Assembly: GCA_014138645.1 (NCBI GenBank)
Contig: JACJIB010000007.1
Span: forward strand, 310,001 to 374,000
Source: Methylorubrum thiocyanatum
Lineage (GTDB): Bacteria; Pseudomonadota; Alphaproteobacteria; Rhizobiales; Beijerinckiaceae
Length of the DNA stretch: 64,000 nt
Direction of reading: 5' to 3'
Shown in pieces: positions 40,861-48,485 of this stretch. A model generated the notes under the pieces. The model made no database searches, was not told the origin of the DNA, and saw only the letters and a program-made list of their open reading frames with translations. The position numbers and the translations under genes were made by a program. The first letter of the stretch is position 1. Every line of letters starts with the position of its first letter.

Positions 40861-41415
40861 TCACCACGGGATGTCCGCGTCCCCCGGATCGAGCAGCGGC
40901 GGGGGCGTGTCCAACTTGTGCGGCAGCTTGGTCCCGGGCTCGATCCGCCGGCGCGGCGCCCCGTCATCCGGTATCTGGATCGTGGACCAGCCTAGCTGGG
41001 GCTTGGGCGGCGGGGGTGACTGCCAGGCGGCCTTCGCCGGCTCGGGCTGCTCGGGCGGGCCGTCCTCGACGGGCTTTCGCTTCAGGGCACTCAGCCGGCT
41101 CGGCGCGGGCGCGGCGGCCGCCGGCCGCGGGGTGGGCACCGGGGGCATCGGCGCCGGGTGGGGCGCGGGAGCCGCGGCGGGCTGCACCGGGGCGGGAGCG
41201 GCCGTCTCCGGCAGCGCGGCGACCACCGCTCCGACGGCTGCGCGCATCGCCGCGACGACGAGGGCCTGCTGCTCGATCAGGGTGACGTAGACCGGGTGCG
41301 CCGTGTCGCCGGCGGCCGCCGCCAGCGCGAGCTCGCGCGCCTTGACGAGGCGGTCCCGGAGCGGAGCGCCGGTGAGGGCGTCGAGGCCTTCGAGGAGGGG
41401 ATGCGTCGCGCTCAT
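40861..41415 (-). CDS. Proline/alanine-rich unknown protein
   Basis: The 184-aa protein has a helical N-terminal domain (LRDRLVKARELALAAAAGDT, LIEQQALVVAAMRAAVGAVV), a long proline/alanine linker (about residues 70-105) and a C-terminal tail with KPQLGWSTIQIPDDG. It overlaps the tandem-HTH gene (ATGA). No domain is recognised. The linker suggests two functional ends joined by a flexible hinge. Confidence 0.55.
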   Translation of the reverse strand: MSATHPLLEGLDALTGAPLRDRLVKARELALAAAAGDTAHPVYVTLIEQQALVVAAMRAAVGAVVAALPETAAPAPVQPAAAPAPHPAPMPPVPTPRPAAAAPAPSRLSALKRKPVEDGPPEQPEPAKAAWQSPPPPKPQLGWSTIQIPDDGAPRRRIEPGTKLPHKLDTPPPLLDPGDADIPW

Positions 41416-41771
41416 GCGGCCTCGCGGAAGAAGAAGGTAAGCTGGCGGGTGCAGGGGCGACCGCGGCGAACGCCGAGGTCCAGGCCGTGGCGGTGGGCCC
41501 GCTGATGGACGGCGGCGCGGGTGACGCCGAGGCGCTCGCAGACGTCACGGACAGTCTCGTCACCGGCCATGATCGAGAGGAGGTCCTCGACCCGCACTCG
41601 GGCGCGAGACGGCATGCGCAGCCCGAGGGCGAGCAAGTGCTTCTGCACGGTCGAGACCGACCAGCCTTCGCGCGCGGCCATCTGGGCAAGCGTCAGCCCC
41701 TCCGCGATGTAGCGCTCGCAGCGTGCTCTCGGGATGCGGCAGGGCGGACGGCCGCCCGGATCCCGGTTCAC
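41412..41771 (-). CDS. Tandem helix-turn-helix protein
   Basis: The 119-aa protein has two HTH motifs: LTLAQMAAREGWSVSTVQKH (about 27-46) and DETVRDVCERLGVTRAAVHQ (about 70-89), each followed by a recognition helix. A proline/arginine-rich N-terminus (GGRPPCRIPRARCERYIAEG) resembles phage Cox/excisionase or small terminase-like DNA-binding proteins. Overlaps both neighbours by 4 bp (ATGA). A regulator or DNA-bending protein of the element is likely. Confidence 0.65.
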   Translation of the reverse strand: MNRDPGGRPPCRIPRARCERYIAEGLTLAQMAAREGWSVSTVQKHLLALGLRMPSRARVRVEDLLSIMAGDETVRDVCERLGVTRAAVHQRAHRHGLDLGVRRGRPCTRQLTFFFREAA

Positions 41772-41977
41772 GACAGCGCCTCCGCAGCGACGAACCGCAC
41801 GTCCCTCTGGACCCCCAGCAGAGCCAGCATCGCCGGCCCGATGTCCCGCTTGCCGTGCAGGACGTCATTCAGGTGCTGTGGCGAGACGCCGGCCTCCACG
41901 GCGACGGCCTGCTGCGAGACGCGCTCCGCGACCCTGCTCTTGAGGCGCTCGATCACCTCCGCCTGTGTGAGCTCCAC
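41768..41977 (-). CDS. Cro/CI-type HTH regulator
   Basis: About 69 aa from a GTG at 41977 (other GTG codons lie one and two codons upstream). The XRE HTH is QAEVIERLKSRVAERVSQQA followed by VAVEAGVSPQHLNDVLHGKR (recognition helix SPQHLNDVLHG). The frame continues upstream to 42142, but that part has unnatural composition. It is the first gene of the overlapping minus-strand operon and is divergent from the gene at 42259. A perfect palindrome lies about 100 bp upstream, a good candidate for its operator. Confidence 0.7.
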   Translation of the reverse strand: MELTQAEVIERLKSRVAERVSQQAVAVEAGVSPQHLNDVLHGKRDIGPAMLALLGVQRDVRFVAAEALS

Positions 41978-42076
41978 GACCACTGCTCTTCTTCTCCGCA
42001 ACTCGGCTGATGAGATGATGGATCGGAGGCTCGAAGATTTCCAGGGGGTCAGGCCCCCTAAGGTTAAATGTTTTTC

Positions 42077-42089
42077 TGAACACTGTTCA
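42077..42089. promoter_or_regulatory. Palindromic operator candidate
   Basis: TGAACA-C-TGTTCA is a perfect inverted repeat with a one-base centre, lying in the AT-rich gap (42050-42200) between the divergent HTH operon and the gene at 42259. It has the form expected for a Cro/CI-type repressor dimer site. Confidence 0.6.
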
Positions 42090-42258
42090 TGGCAATCAGT
42101 CCTTCTGGGTGCATATTGCTGCATCAAACAGGTAGGCGCCATTTCAACAACGCTTATTACCGCACCATGTTGAGGAAATCGTGAGGTAAATACGGGTGTT
42201 GTCGGCGCCGCGTGCGGGATTATACTGGCAGCAGTTCAGCCGAGTTGTGGAGATCGTT

Positions 42259-43152
42259 ATGCCTGATGGGATCGAGGACGAGGTCGCGGTGGAGCCGGCC
42301 TTCGAGGGGCCGCCCGAGCATTTCGGCCTGCGGTGGGGGCCGCCGCGGATCGTCGTCACGCGCCGAGGCGAGCGCCAGCTCTCCAGAGCGGCCGCCCCGA
42401 CGCGTGCATTCGAGAGGGCCTGGAGCCTCGCGACGGATGAACTCTCCGAGGCGGGCTACGCGTGGGAGAGGGGGAGCGTCCTGTTCTGGGAGCGGCGGGA
42501 CCTCGACCGGGACGCGCTGCAGAGCCTGATCGATTCGCTGCCCGAGCGCGCCGCCCAGGCGCAGGTCGAGGCCGCGCGCCTGGAGGAGGAGCGCCGCGAG
42601 CGCCAGGCGCGCGAGGAGGCCGAGCGTACGGAGCGGGACAGGCTCTACATCGAAGCCGCGCGGGTCGCCGCCAGGGTCTCGCTTCGCGACCGGCGGTGGA
42701 GCTGGGGCAAGGCCGTATTGATCGACGAGGCGGAAGGGCTCCTCGCCCGGCCCGATCTCGACCGTGCCGACGCGGTCCGGCTCCTCGATCTCGTCGATCA
42801 GGCGGCCCGGAACGTCGCCCGGTCGGAGCAGCGGACCGCCGCCCTCCACAAGCCCGAGATGGGCCGGGCGGAGGATCCCGAGATCCAGGCGGCCGCGTTG
42901 GCAGGGGTCCGCCACATCACAGGGTTCGACGCCGACTGGGCCTTGCTCCAGAACGGGGTCGGGTGGTCCAAGTCGACCACATGCGACGGGCACGTGCTGG
43001 CCGGGCTCGACCGCCTCACCGTGGAGCAGACCTCGCACGCGCTCCGCTTGCTGCGCGTGCACCAGCGCCAGCTCCCGAACCGGCTGCTCCTGCAGATCTT
43101 CTCGCCGCGCCCCCCGGGGCAGGCCGCGTTGTCCCTTTCGCCGGCGGCGTGA
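42259..43152 (+). CDS. Unknown coiled-coil protein
   Basis: About 297 aa, ATG 42259 with GGAG six bases upstream (a longer frame begins at 42196). A globular N-terminus (HFGLRWGPPRIVVTRRGERQ) is followed by a long charged helix (QVEAARLEEERRERQAREEA, then ERTERDRLYIEAARVAARVS) and a C-terminal domain (ITGFDADWALLQNGVGWSKS) with repeating short helices. No family is recognised. It is divergent from the HTH operon and probably controlled by the palindrome between them. Confidence 0.6.
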   Translation: MPDGIEDEVAVEPAFEGPPEHFGLRWGPPRIVVTRRGERQLSRAAAPTRAFERAWSLATDELSEAGYAWERGSVLFWERRDLDRDALQSLIDSLPERAAQAQVEAARLEEERRERQAREEAERTERDRLYIEAARVAARVSLRDRRWSWGKAVLIDEAEGLLARPDLDRADAVRLLDLVDQAARNVARSEQRTAALHKPEMGRAEDPEIQAAALAGVRHITGFDADWALLQNGVGWSKSTTCDGHVLAGLDRLTVEQTSHALRLLRVHQRQLPNRLLLQIFSPRPPGQAALSLSPAA

Positions 43153-43186
43153 TCATCGGGACGGCAACAGCCACAAGGATCCCGTC

Positions 43187-43774
43187 ATGCGCCTCCTCGC
43201 CGTCCTCGCCTCCGCCCTCCGCGCGGTCGTCCTCGTGCCCGTCCTCGTGTTCGAGGCGGGTCGGTGGATCCTCCGCTCCGTCGCCCGGCCGGATCCCGTG
43301 CTACCGGCGACCGCCACCGCCGCCGATTACCTCGACGCCAGCGCAGCGGCCGCCCCCGCCGCGGCCCAGGCCGTGCCGCATGTCGGAGGCAGCCGGGCGC
43401 TGCATCCCACGGGCGTCGCGCTCGTCATGCACGCCCGCCACCTCACTGGCGCCGGCCCGGCCATCGACGTGTCCGGCCTGAGCGACGAGGTCCAGGTCTG
43501 GCTCGCGAGCCTCGGGCGCGACGAGCTCGCCGTGCTGGCGAAGACGATGCCGTACGAGGCCCAGGCCTTCGCCAGCGGCGGCGCCGACCTGCCCGGCCTG
43601 CCGCCCCTCCGCGCGGACGCGGCGGGGCAGGAATCTGTGACGCGGCTAGAGGAGGACGCGTCCGAGGAGGCGGAGCCGGCGTACGTCTGGCCCTACCGCG
43701 ACCAGCGCGGGGACGCGGCGATGCGGGATCTCCTCGCGCACGTGGAGAGGCAGCATCGCCGCCGGGTCGCCTGA
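43187..43774 (+). CDS. Unknown protein with N-terminal membrane helix
   Basis: The 195-aa protein starts at ATG 43187, preceded by AAGGA. The N-terminal hydrophobic helix (RLLAVLASALRAVVLVPVLV) suggests an anchored or exported protein; an alanine/proline linker follows and then a helical soluble part (GLSDEVQVWLASLGRDELAV). It is followed within 30 bp by a strong terminator. The family is not recognised. Confidence 0.55.
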   Translation: MRLLAVLASALRAVVLVPVLVFEAGRWILRSVARPDPVLPATATAADYLDASAAAAPAAAQAVPHVGGSRALHPTGVALVMHARHLTGAGPAIDVSGLSDEVQVWLASLGRDELAVLAKTMPYEAQAFASGGADLPGLPPLRADAAGQESVTRLEEDASEEAEPAYVWPYRDQRGDAAMRDLLAHVERQHRRRVA

Positions 43775-43801
43775 TCCCCCCTCACATCCCCCGGACGTAA
43801 A

Positions 43802-43838
43802 CGGGCCCGCCGGAACCTCCCGGCGGGCCCTCTCTTTT
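43802..43838 (+). terminator. Rho-independent terminator
   Basis: An 11-bp perfect stem, GGGCCCGCCGG/CCGGCGGGCCC, with a six-base loop is followed by TCTCTTTTGTC on the plus strand, directly after the stop of the gene at 43187-43774. Confidence 0.8.
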
Positions 43839-43899
43839 GTCTCGTCCCTTGCCCTGTGCGGCCGCGCGAGGACGCAGCGGGGCCGACGTGCGTCCTCCG

Positions 43900-44193
43900 T
43901 CAGGCCGCGGCCCGGCGCCGGAGCCCGAGAAGCTGCCCCTCGGCCCGGCAGGCACGGGCGCGCTGGGCCTGGACCTCGGCCTCAAGCTCGGCGATGCGGG
44001 CGATCAGGGCGCGCTCGCTCGCCTGGGAGCGGAGCAGGCGCTGGCCGAGGGCGTGGACGGCCTGCTCTGCCGCGGCGTCGGCACGGGCCCATGCCTGCGC
44101 CTCGCGGGCCTGCCGGAAGGCGCCGTCGACCGCCAGCAGGGCCGCGCCAAGGCCGAAGCCGATCTCGCCCGTGGCTGCGCGTGCATGGCCCAT
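43900..44193 (-). CDS. Small coiled-coil protein
   Basis: The 97-aa protein is almost entirely helical with alanine/leucine heptads (GAALLAVDGAFRQAREAQAW, SERALIARIAELEAEVQAQR). It is convergent with the plus-strand genes to its left and separated by the terminator at 43802-43838. The family is not recognised. Confidence 0.5.
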   Translation of the reverse strand: MGHARAATGEIGFGLGAALLAVDGAFRQAREAQAWARADAAAEQAVHALGQRLLRSQASERALIARIAELEAEVQAQRARACRAEGQLLGLRRRAAA

Positions 44194-44458
44194 GACCCGT
44201 CTCCCCTCTGTCTCGCCCCCATAGATTCAGTTCCACCCCGCCTCCGCAACGGCAGGCTGTGCGTAGCGTCAACGAAGTCCTGGGCGCTGTGGAAAACCGG
44301 GCCAAAACCGCGACGCGTCACGTCATTGGAAAAGCGTTGCCTGCCTGTGGATCTACGTTGCCGCGCGTAGGAGTAACGGGGGGAGAGCCAGGGCACCCGA
44401 AAAAGTCGCCCTCGGACGCGGCTCGCCGGTTGCAGGGGTCTGAGGCACCCTGCCGGGC

Positions 44459-44770
44459 ATGGCTTTCAGGATCACCGTCGTGACAGAGTCGGTCGGCCGG
44501 GACGAGCTCACGCCCGTCGACCTGCAGGTCGCGCCCGTGGACAGCATCAACGACTTGGCGCCCTACACGCTGCGCGGCATCAGGATGCGCAAGGCCAAGC
44601 CCGGGGCGCAGCAGCCAGCCGCCGAGGTCGACGTCCTGCCATCCAGATCGAAGGATGGAAGGTCCAGAACGGGTCAGGTGTTCGCATGCCGCCGGTTCGG
44701 CTATGCGCCACATGCAGACTTTCACTCTTGCGCAGCGGCTGGTCTGCTGTTGATCCGTGGTCGGACCTGA
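44459..44770 (+). CDS. Doubtful small gene or 5' fragment near element edge
   Basis: The first 60 codons (AFRITVVTESVGRDELTPVD, LQVAPVDSINDLAPYTLRGI) have natural protein composition; the last 40 do not (CRRFGYAPHADFHSC). It may be a truncated gene, as expected at the edge of an integrated element. No ribosome-binding site is obvious. The stretch 44771-44971 contains no gene that I can support. Confidence 0.35.
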   Translation: MAFRITVVTESVGRDELTPVDLQVAPVDSINDLAPYTLRGIRMRKAKPGAQQPAAEVDVLPSRSKDGRSRTGQVFACRRFGYAPHADFHSCAAAGLLLIRGRT

Positions 44771-44971
44771 CGGTGATAGCATGACCTCAGAACGCCCAAG
44801 CTTGCGGCCGGCCGCTGGTCCCAGATGTAGGACCTGAACCCTGGAAGAAGCTGTGCGACAGTCCCGTTTGATCGGGGTGCGATCCGACCGCTTGCGACGA
44901 TAGCGAGGCTTCTGGTTGGGCCTCAAGGCCGGACCTCGGAAGTCCAACGGCCCTCAGCCCCAATGCGGCCG

Positions 44972-45505
44972 TCACTTGATCAGCGCGACGGCCTCGCGGA
45001 ACCGGGGATGCTCGCAGGTGGCGAGCCACTCGAACACCACCATCTCGGTGGTGACGGTCTCGGCCCCGTGCCGCTCCATCCGGCGGAGCGCCGTCTCCTT
45101 GCTCTCCGCCCGGCGCGCCCCGAGAGCGTCGCGGACGACGAAGACCCGCCGACCCTGCGCCAGGAGCCCGAGCACGGTCTGCAGCACGCAGACATGCGCC
45201 TCGCAGCCGGCCACCACGAGAGTCTTCTCGGCCGGCAGGGCATCCAGGAAGCCGTGCTCGCGAACGGCGTCGAAGGTCATCTTATGCGCGGTCGGACCCG
45301 TCGGCCCGAGTTCCGGCACCGTGGGCCCAAGCCCGGCCGGGTTCTGCTCCGTGAACAGCACGGGGACCTTCAGCAGCGCCGCGGCGTCGAGGAGGCGGCG
45401 AGCGTTGGCGACGGCGGCGGGGCCATCCGCGATATGCGGCATCAGCCGGCCCTGGAAGTCGATGACGAGGAGGGCTGAGCTCTCGCGGTCAAGGGTGAGC
45501 ATCAC
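44972..45505 (-). CDS. Isochorismatase-family cysteine hydrolase
   Basis: The 177-aa protein has the isochorismatase-like alpha/beta fold: ALLVIDFQGRLMP (Asp), KMTFDAV (Lys region) and TLVVAGCEAHVCVLQTVLGL, where Cys101 (GCEAHVC) is the likely nucleophile. Such enzymes hydrolyse amides such as nicotinamide or act on isochorismate; the substrate is not evident. It overlaps the TetR gene by 4 bp (ATGA), so the two are one operon, divergent from the dehydratase-like gene at 46215. Confidence 0.88.
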   Translation of the reverse strand: MMLTLDRESSALLVIDFQGRLMPHIADGPAAVANARRLLDAAALLKVPVLFTEQNPAGLGPTVPELGPTGPTAHKMTFDAVREHGFLDALPAEKTLVVAGCEAHVCVLQTVLGLLAQGRRVFVVRDALGARRAESKETALRRMERHGAETVTTEMVVFEWLATCEHPRFREAVALIK

Positions 45506-46131
45506 CGGCCTCCCCGGGTCAGCCGGCCGATGCTGTCGTCGACATAGGTTTCCATGCGCTCGGACGCTGACGCGCCGAACATCCGGATGCGTCCGGTGTG
45601 AAGCAGGAGCAGCACCCCCGTAGCGTGCGCGAATGTGTCGACCATCAGAAGCTCCGCCTCCGATCGCGGGGCGCCGAGCGCCTGAGCCGCGTCGGCGATG
45701 GGCCGCAGCGCCGCTTCAAGGTTGGCGTTGAGGGCCTCGTCGCGCTCCCGGCCGAGCCCCTTCGGCCTCATGCCGCCGCGGAGGAGATAGAAGCCCAGGT
45801 CGAGATCGCGCGGTCGCTCCGCGTAGAAACGGAAGAAGGCCATCGCGGCGGCGCGCAGCCTACTATCGGCGCCCCGCGCCTTCTGCACCGCCTCGTCGAC
45901 GTGCCGACCGAGCGCGGCGAGCGAGCCCCGCAGCACCTCCGCGTAGATCGTCTCCTTCGAGTCGAAGTGGAAGTACAGCGCCGCAGGCGTGTAGCCGGCC
46001 CGCGTCGCGATGGCGCGCAGGCTCGCACCTTCGAGCCCCTCGGCCGCGAACACCTCGCGGGCCGCCTCCAGGATCAGCGCACGCTTGTGCTCGCTGACCG
46101 CCTGCCGTCGCTCCGCCCGTCGCACCGCCAT
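45502..46131 (-). CDS. TetR-family transcriptional regulator
   Basis: The 209-aa protein has an N-terminal TetR DNA-binding domain (KRALILEAAREVFAAEGLEG, SLRAIATRAGYTPAALYFHF, the latter containing the recognition helix) and a C-terminal ligand-binding helical domain. It is the first gene of a two-gene operon with the isochorismatase-like gene and is divergent from the 46215 gene (84 bp between starts), which it probably represses until an inducer is bound. Confidence 0.9.
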   Translation of the reverse strand: MAVRRAERRQAVSEHKRALILEAAREVFAAEGLEGASLRAIATRAGYTPAALYFHFDSKETIYAEVLRGSLAALGRHVDEAVQKARGADSRLRAAAMAFFRFYAERPRDLDLGFYLLRGGMRPKGLGRERDEALNANLEAALRPIADAAQALGAPRSEAELLMVDTFAHATGVLLLLHTGRIRMFGASASERMETYVDDSIGRLTRGGR

Positions 46132-46214
46132 GTCGGACCTTCCACTTGCAAATGAGCCTTGACAGAAAATCTAACACCGTTCGACAATTAAAACATAAGG
46201 CGAAGGAGGAAGCC

Positions 46215-47771
46215 ATGCTGATGGACGCCGCCGCATACCGAGAGTCCCTGCGCGCCTACAAACCTCGGGTCTTCGTCAATGGCCGACGGGTCGAGAGCGT
46301 GGCCGACGAGCCCTTGCTCGCGCCCGGCATCAACGGCGTCGGCGTGACCTACGACTTCGCCCATCGGTCCGAGCACGCTGCGCTGATGACCGCACGCCAG
46401 GGCACCTCGGGCAAGACCGTCAACCGGATGCTGCACATCGACGAGACGTCGACCGACCTGCTCGCCAAGCTCGAAGCGGTCCGCCTCGTCTGCAAGGTTT
46501 CGGGCTGCGCCCAGCGCTACCTCGCCCATGACGCCCTCAATGGCCTCTATCAGGCGACCCGGAGGACCGACGCGGCTCGCGGCACCGATTACGGCCCGCG
46601 CTTCCTGGCCTACCTGCACGACGTGCAGGACCGGGACCTGACCCTCGGCATCGCCATGACGGACGCCAAGGGCGACCGCGCGAAGCGTCCGGGTCAGCAG
46701 GCCAACCGGGACGCCTACGTCCACATCACGGAGCGGCGACCGGACGGCATCGTCATCCGCGGCACCAAGGCCATCGTGACCGGTGCCCCCTACATGCACG
46801 AGTTCCTCGTCATGCCCTGCCGCACCCACATGCCGGAGGATGCGGATTTCGCGGTCTGCTGCGCCGTGCCGGTTGACGCGCCCGGCGTCACCATCGTGGC
46901 CCGACCGGCCGGACGCCCCGGCGAGGCGGCAGCCAAGTTCTCGGCCAAGTACGGGCAGTCGACCGGGGTGGTGATCTTCGATGATGTGTTCGTACCCCAC
47001 GACCGCGTCTTCCTGGCCGGGGAGACCGAGGAGGGCGGCCTTCTCACCACCGCCTACGCCACCCACCACCGCCATTCCTGCATCGGCGCGCGCGCGGGCT
47101 TCGGCGACCTGCTGATCGGGGCCGGCGCCCTGATGATTGAGGCGAACGGCCTCGACCCCGACCGCCACGGGCACATCCGCGACGCGATGGTCGAGCTCAT
47201 CACCATCACGGAGGGCTTCTACGCCTGCGGCGTCGCCGCCTCGGTCTACTGCGCGAAGGATCCGGCGGGCTCCGTCATGCCCGACGCCGTGTTCTCGAAC
47301 ATCGGCAAGCTCCTGCTCGCCACCAAGATCTACGACATGCACAAGCTCGCCCACGCCGTCTCGGGCGGCCTGATCGTGGCGCTGCCGGGGCCCGACGAGG
47401 ACCACAACCCGGAGACGGCCGCCTCGCTGGCCGAGGTGCTGGGCGGGCGCGCCGACATCCCGGCCGACCGGCGCCTGGAGGTTGCGCGCTTCATCGAGGA
47501 CCTGACCGTGTCGAACCAGGCCGGCTGGTACTCGGTGATCTCGCTGCACGGGGGCGGCTCGCCCGAGGCGATGAAGCGGGAGATCTGGCGCAACTACCCG
47601 GTCATGGAGAAGGTCGCACTCGTCGAGAGCCTGCTCGACCGCGGCGTCCTCGACCAGGGCCAGCGCGTCTCCAAACAACCCGGGCGCTGCTGCGCCACGG
47701 GCTGCGAGGTCCCGAGCCTGCCCAAACCGCCCGAGGCAACTCCGACCGAACTGGTCGACGCCGCCGGATAA
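46215..47771 (+). CDS. 4-hydroxybutyryl-CoA dehydratase (AbfD)-family protein lacking Fe-S cysteines
   Basis: The 518-aa protein starts at ATG 46215 with AAGGAGGA. It is clearly of the AbfD/HpaB (4-hydroxyphenylacetate 3-hydroxylase) acyl-CoA-dehydrogenase-like FAD family: MLMDAAAYRESLRAYKPRVF, TVNRMLHIDETSTDLLAKLE, AMTDAKGDRAKRPGQQANRD, FDDVFVPHDRVFLAGE. In AbfD, the [4Fe-4S] cluster is held by Cys99, Cys103, His292 and Cys299. Here the aligned segments are GCAQRYLAHD (second Cys is Tyr) and HHRHSCIGARAG (His kept, the aligned last Cys is Ala). So the usual dehydratase chemistry may be lost and another flavin reaction used. Substrate unknown. Confidence 0.8.
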   Translation: MLMDAAAYRESLRAYKPRVFVNGRRVESVADEPLLAPGINGVGVTYDFAHRSEHAALMTARQGTSGKTVNRMLHIDETSTDLLAKLEAVRLVCKVSGCAQRYLAHDALNGLYQATRRTDAARGTDYGPRFLAYLHDVQDRDLTLGIAMTDAKGDRAKRPGQQANRDAYVHITERRPDGIVIRGTKAIVTGAPYMHEFLVMPCRTHMPEDADFAVCCAVPVDAPGVTIVARPAGRPGEAAAKFSAKYGQSTGVVIFDDVFVPHDRVFLAGETEEGGLLTTAYATHHRHSCIGARAGFGDLLIGAGALMIEANGLDPDRHGHIRDAMVELITITEGFYACGVAASVYCAKDPAGSVMPDAVFSNIGKLLLATKIYDMHKLAHAVSGGLIVALPGPDEDHNPETAASLAEVLGGRADIPADRRLEVARFIEDLTVSNQAGWYSVISLHGGGSPEAMKREIWRNYPVMEKVALVESLLDRGVLDQGQRVSKQPGRCCATGCEVPSLPKPPEATPTELVDAAG

Positions 47772-47828
47772 CGGGCACTTGGTGCAGGCCGTCGCACCGA
47801 GGCGCGGGGGCCAGCGCCGCGCATCATC

Positions 47829-48485
47829 TCATCGGGCTCCCAGGGGCGTGACCATGCCGTGCCGCATGCAGAAGTACACCAAGTCGATGTCTGACGAGAC
47901 GCCGAGCTTGGACTTGATGGCGTAGTGGTAGTTGGCGACGGTCTTGGGCGTGAGGTGGAAGGCGACCGCGATCTCCTCGGTCGACCTCGCGTCGACGATC
48001 ATGCGCAGCACCTCGAACTCCCGGGGCGACAGCTGATCGAGGGCGGACGCTTGGTCCTCCAGGCGGCTGGTCGCCAGGGCTTCCGAGATCTCTGCGCAGA
48101 GGGTCAGCTTGTTCCGGAACACGTTCCGCACCGCCTCGACCATCAGGTCCGAGGCGCTGCTCTTCGTGATGTAGCCGCGCGCGCCGGCACGGATTGCCTG
48201 GACGGCATAGCTGACCGTGGCGTGCATGCTGAAGACGAGGATGCGGGCCTCGGAATCCAACTGCCGGATCTGGCGTATGGCATCGATGCCGCCCCGGCCC
48301 GGCATGCTGATGTCCATGATCACGACGTCCGGCGCGGTCTCCCGGAACCGGAGGTAGGCTGCGCCCGCGTCCTCGGCCTCGGCGACGACCTCGATGTCGG
48401 GCTGTTTCTCAAGGAGGCGCCGGTAGCCCTCCCGGACGACGGCGTGGTCGTCGACGACCAGCACCCGGATGCGCTTCCCCGTCAT
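47829..48485 (-). CDS. NarL/LuxR-type response regulator
   Basis: The 218-aa protein has an N-terminal receiver domain (RVLVVDDHAVVREGYRRLLE; phospho-acceptor aspartate in PDVVIMDISMPGRGG) and a C-terminal LuxR-type HTH (LSPREFEVLRMIVDARSTEE, IAVAFHLTPKTVANYHYAIK). It overlaps the sensor kinase gene by 4 bp (ATGA), so it is the partner. Target genes are not evident; the exported protein at 50095 is divergent to the kinase and may be a target. Confidence 0.92.
   Translation of the reverse strand: MTGKRIRVLVVDDHAVVREGYRRLLEKQPDIEVVAEAEDAGAAYLRFRETAPDVVIMDISMPGRGGIDAIRQIRQLDSEARILVFSMHATVSYAVQAIRAGARGYITKSSASDLMVEAVRNVFRNKLTLCAEISEALATSRLEDQASALDQLSPREFEVLRMIVDARSTEEIAVAFHLTPKTVANYHYAIKSKLGVSSDIDLVYFCMRHGMVTPLGAR

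Noticed and set aside
22657..44193. Intact prophage
   Set aside because: No terminase, portal, capsid, tail or lysis genes can be recognised on either strand.
44771..44971. Right-end intact tRNA-Gly expected for a simple integrated element
   Set aside because: I searched this gap by eye for the acceptor/T-arm sequence and anticodon stem and found none.
46215..47771. Functional 4-hydroxybutyryl-CoA dehydratase
   Set aside because: Two Fe-S ligand cysteines are replaced, so I do not use the enzyme name as a function.
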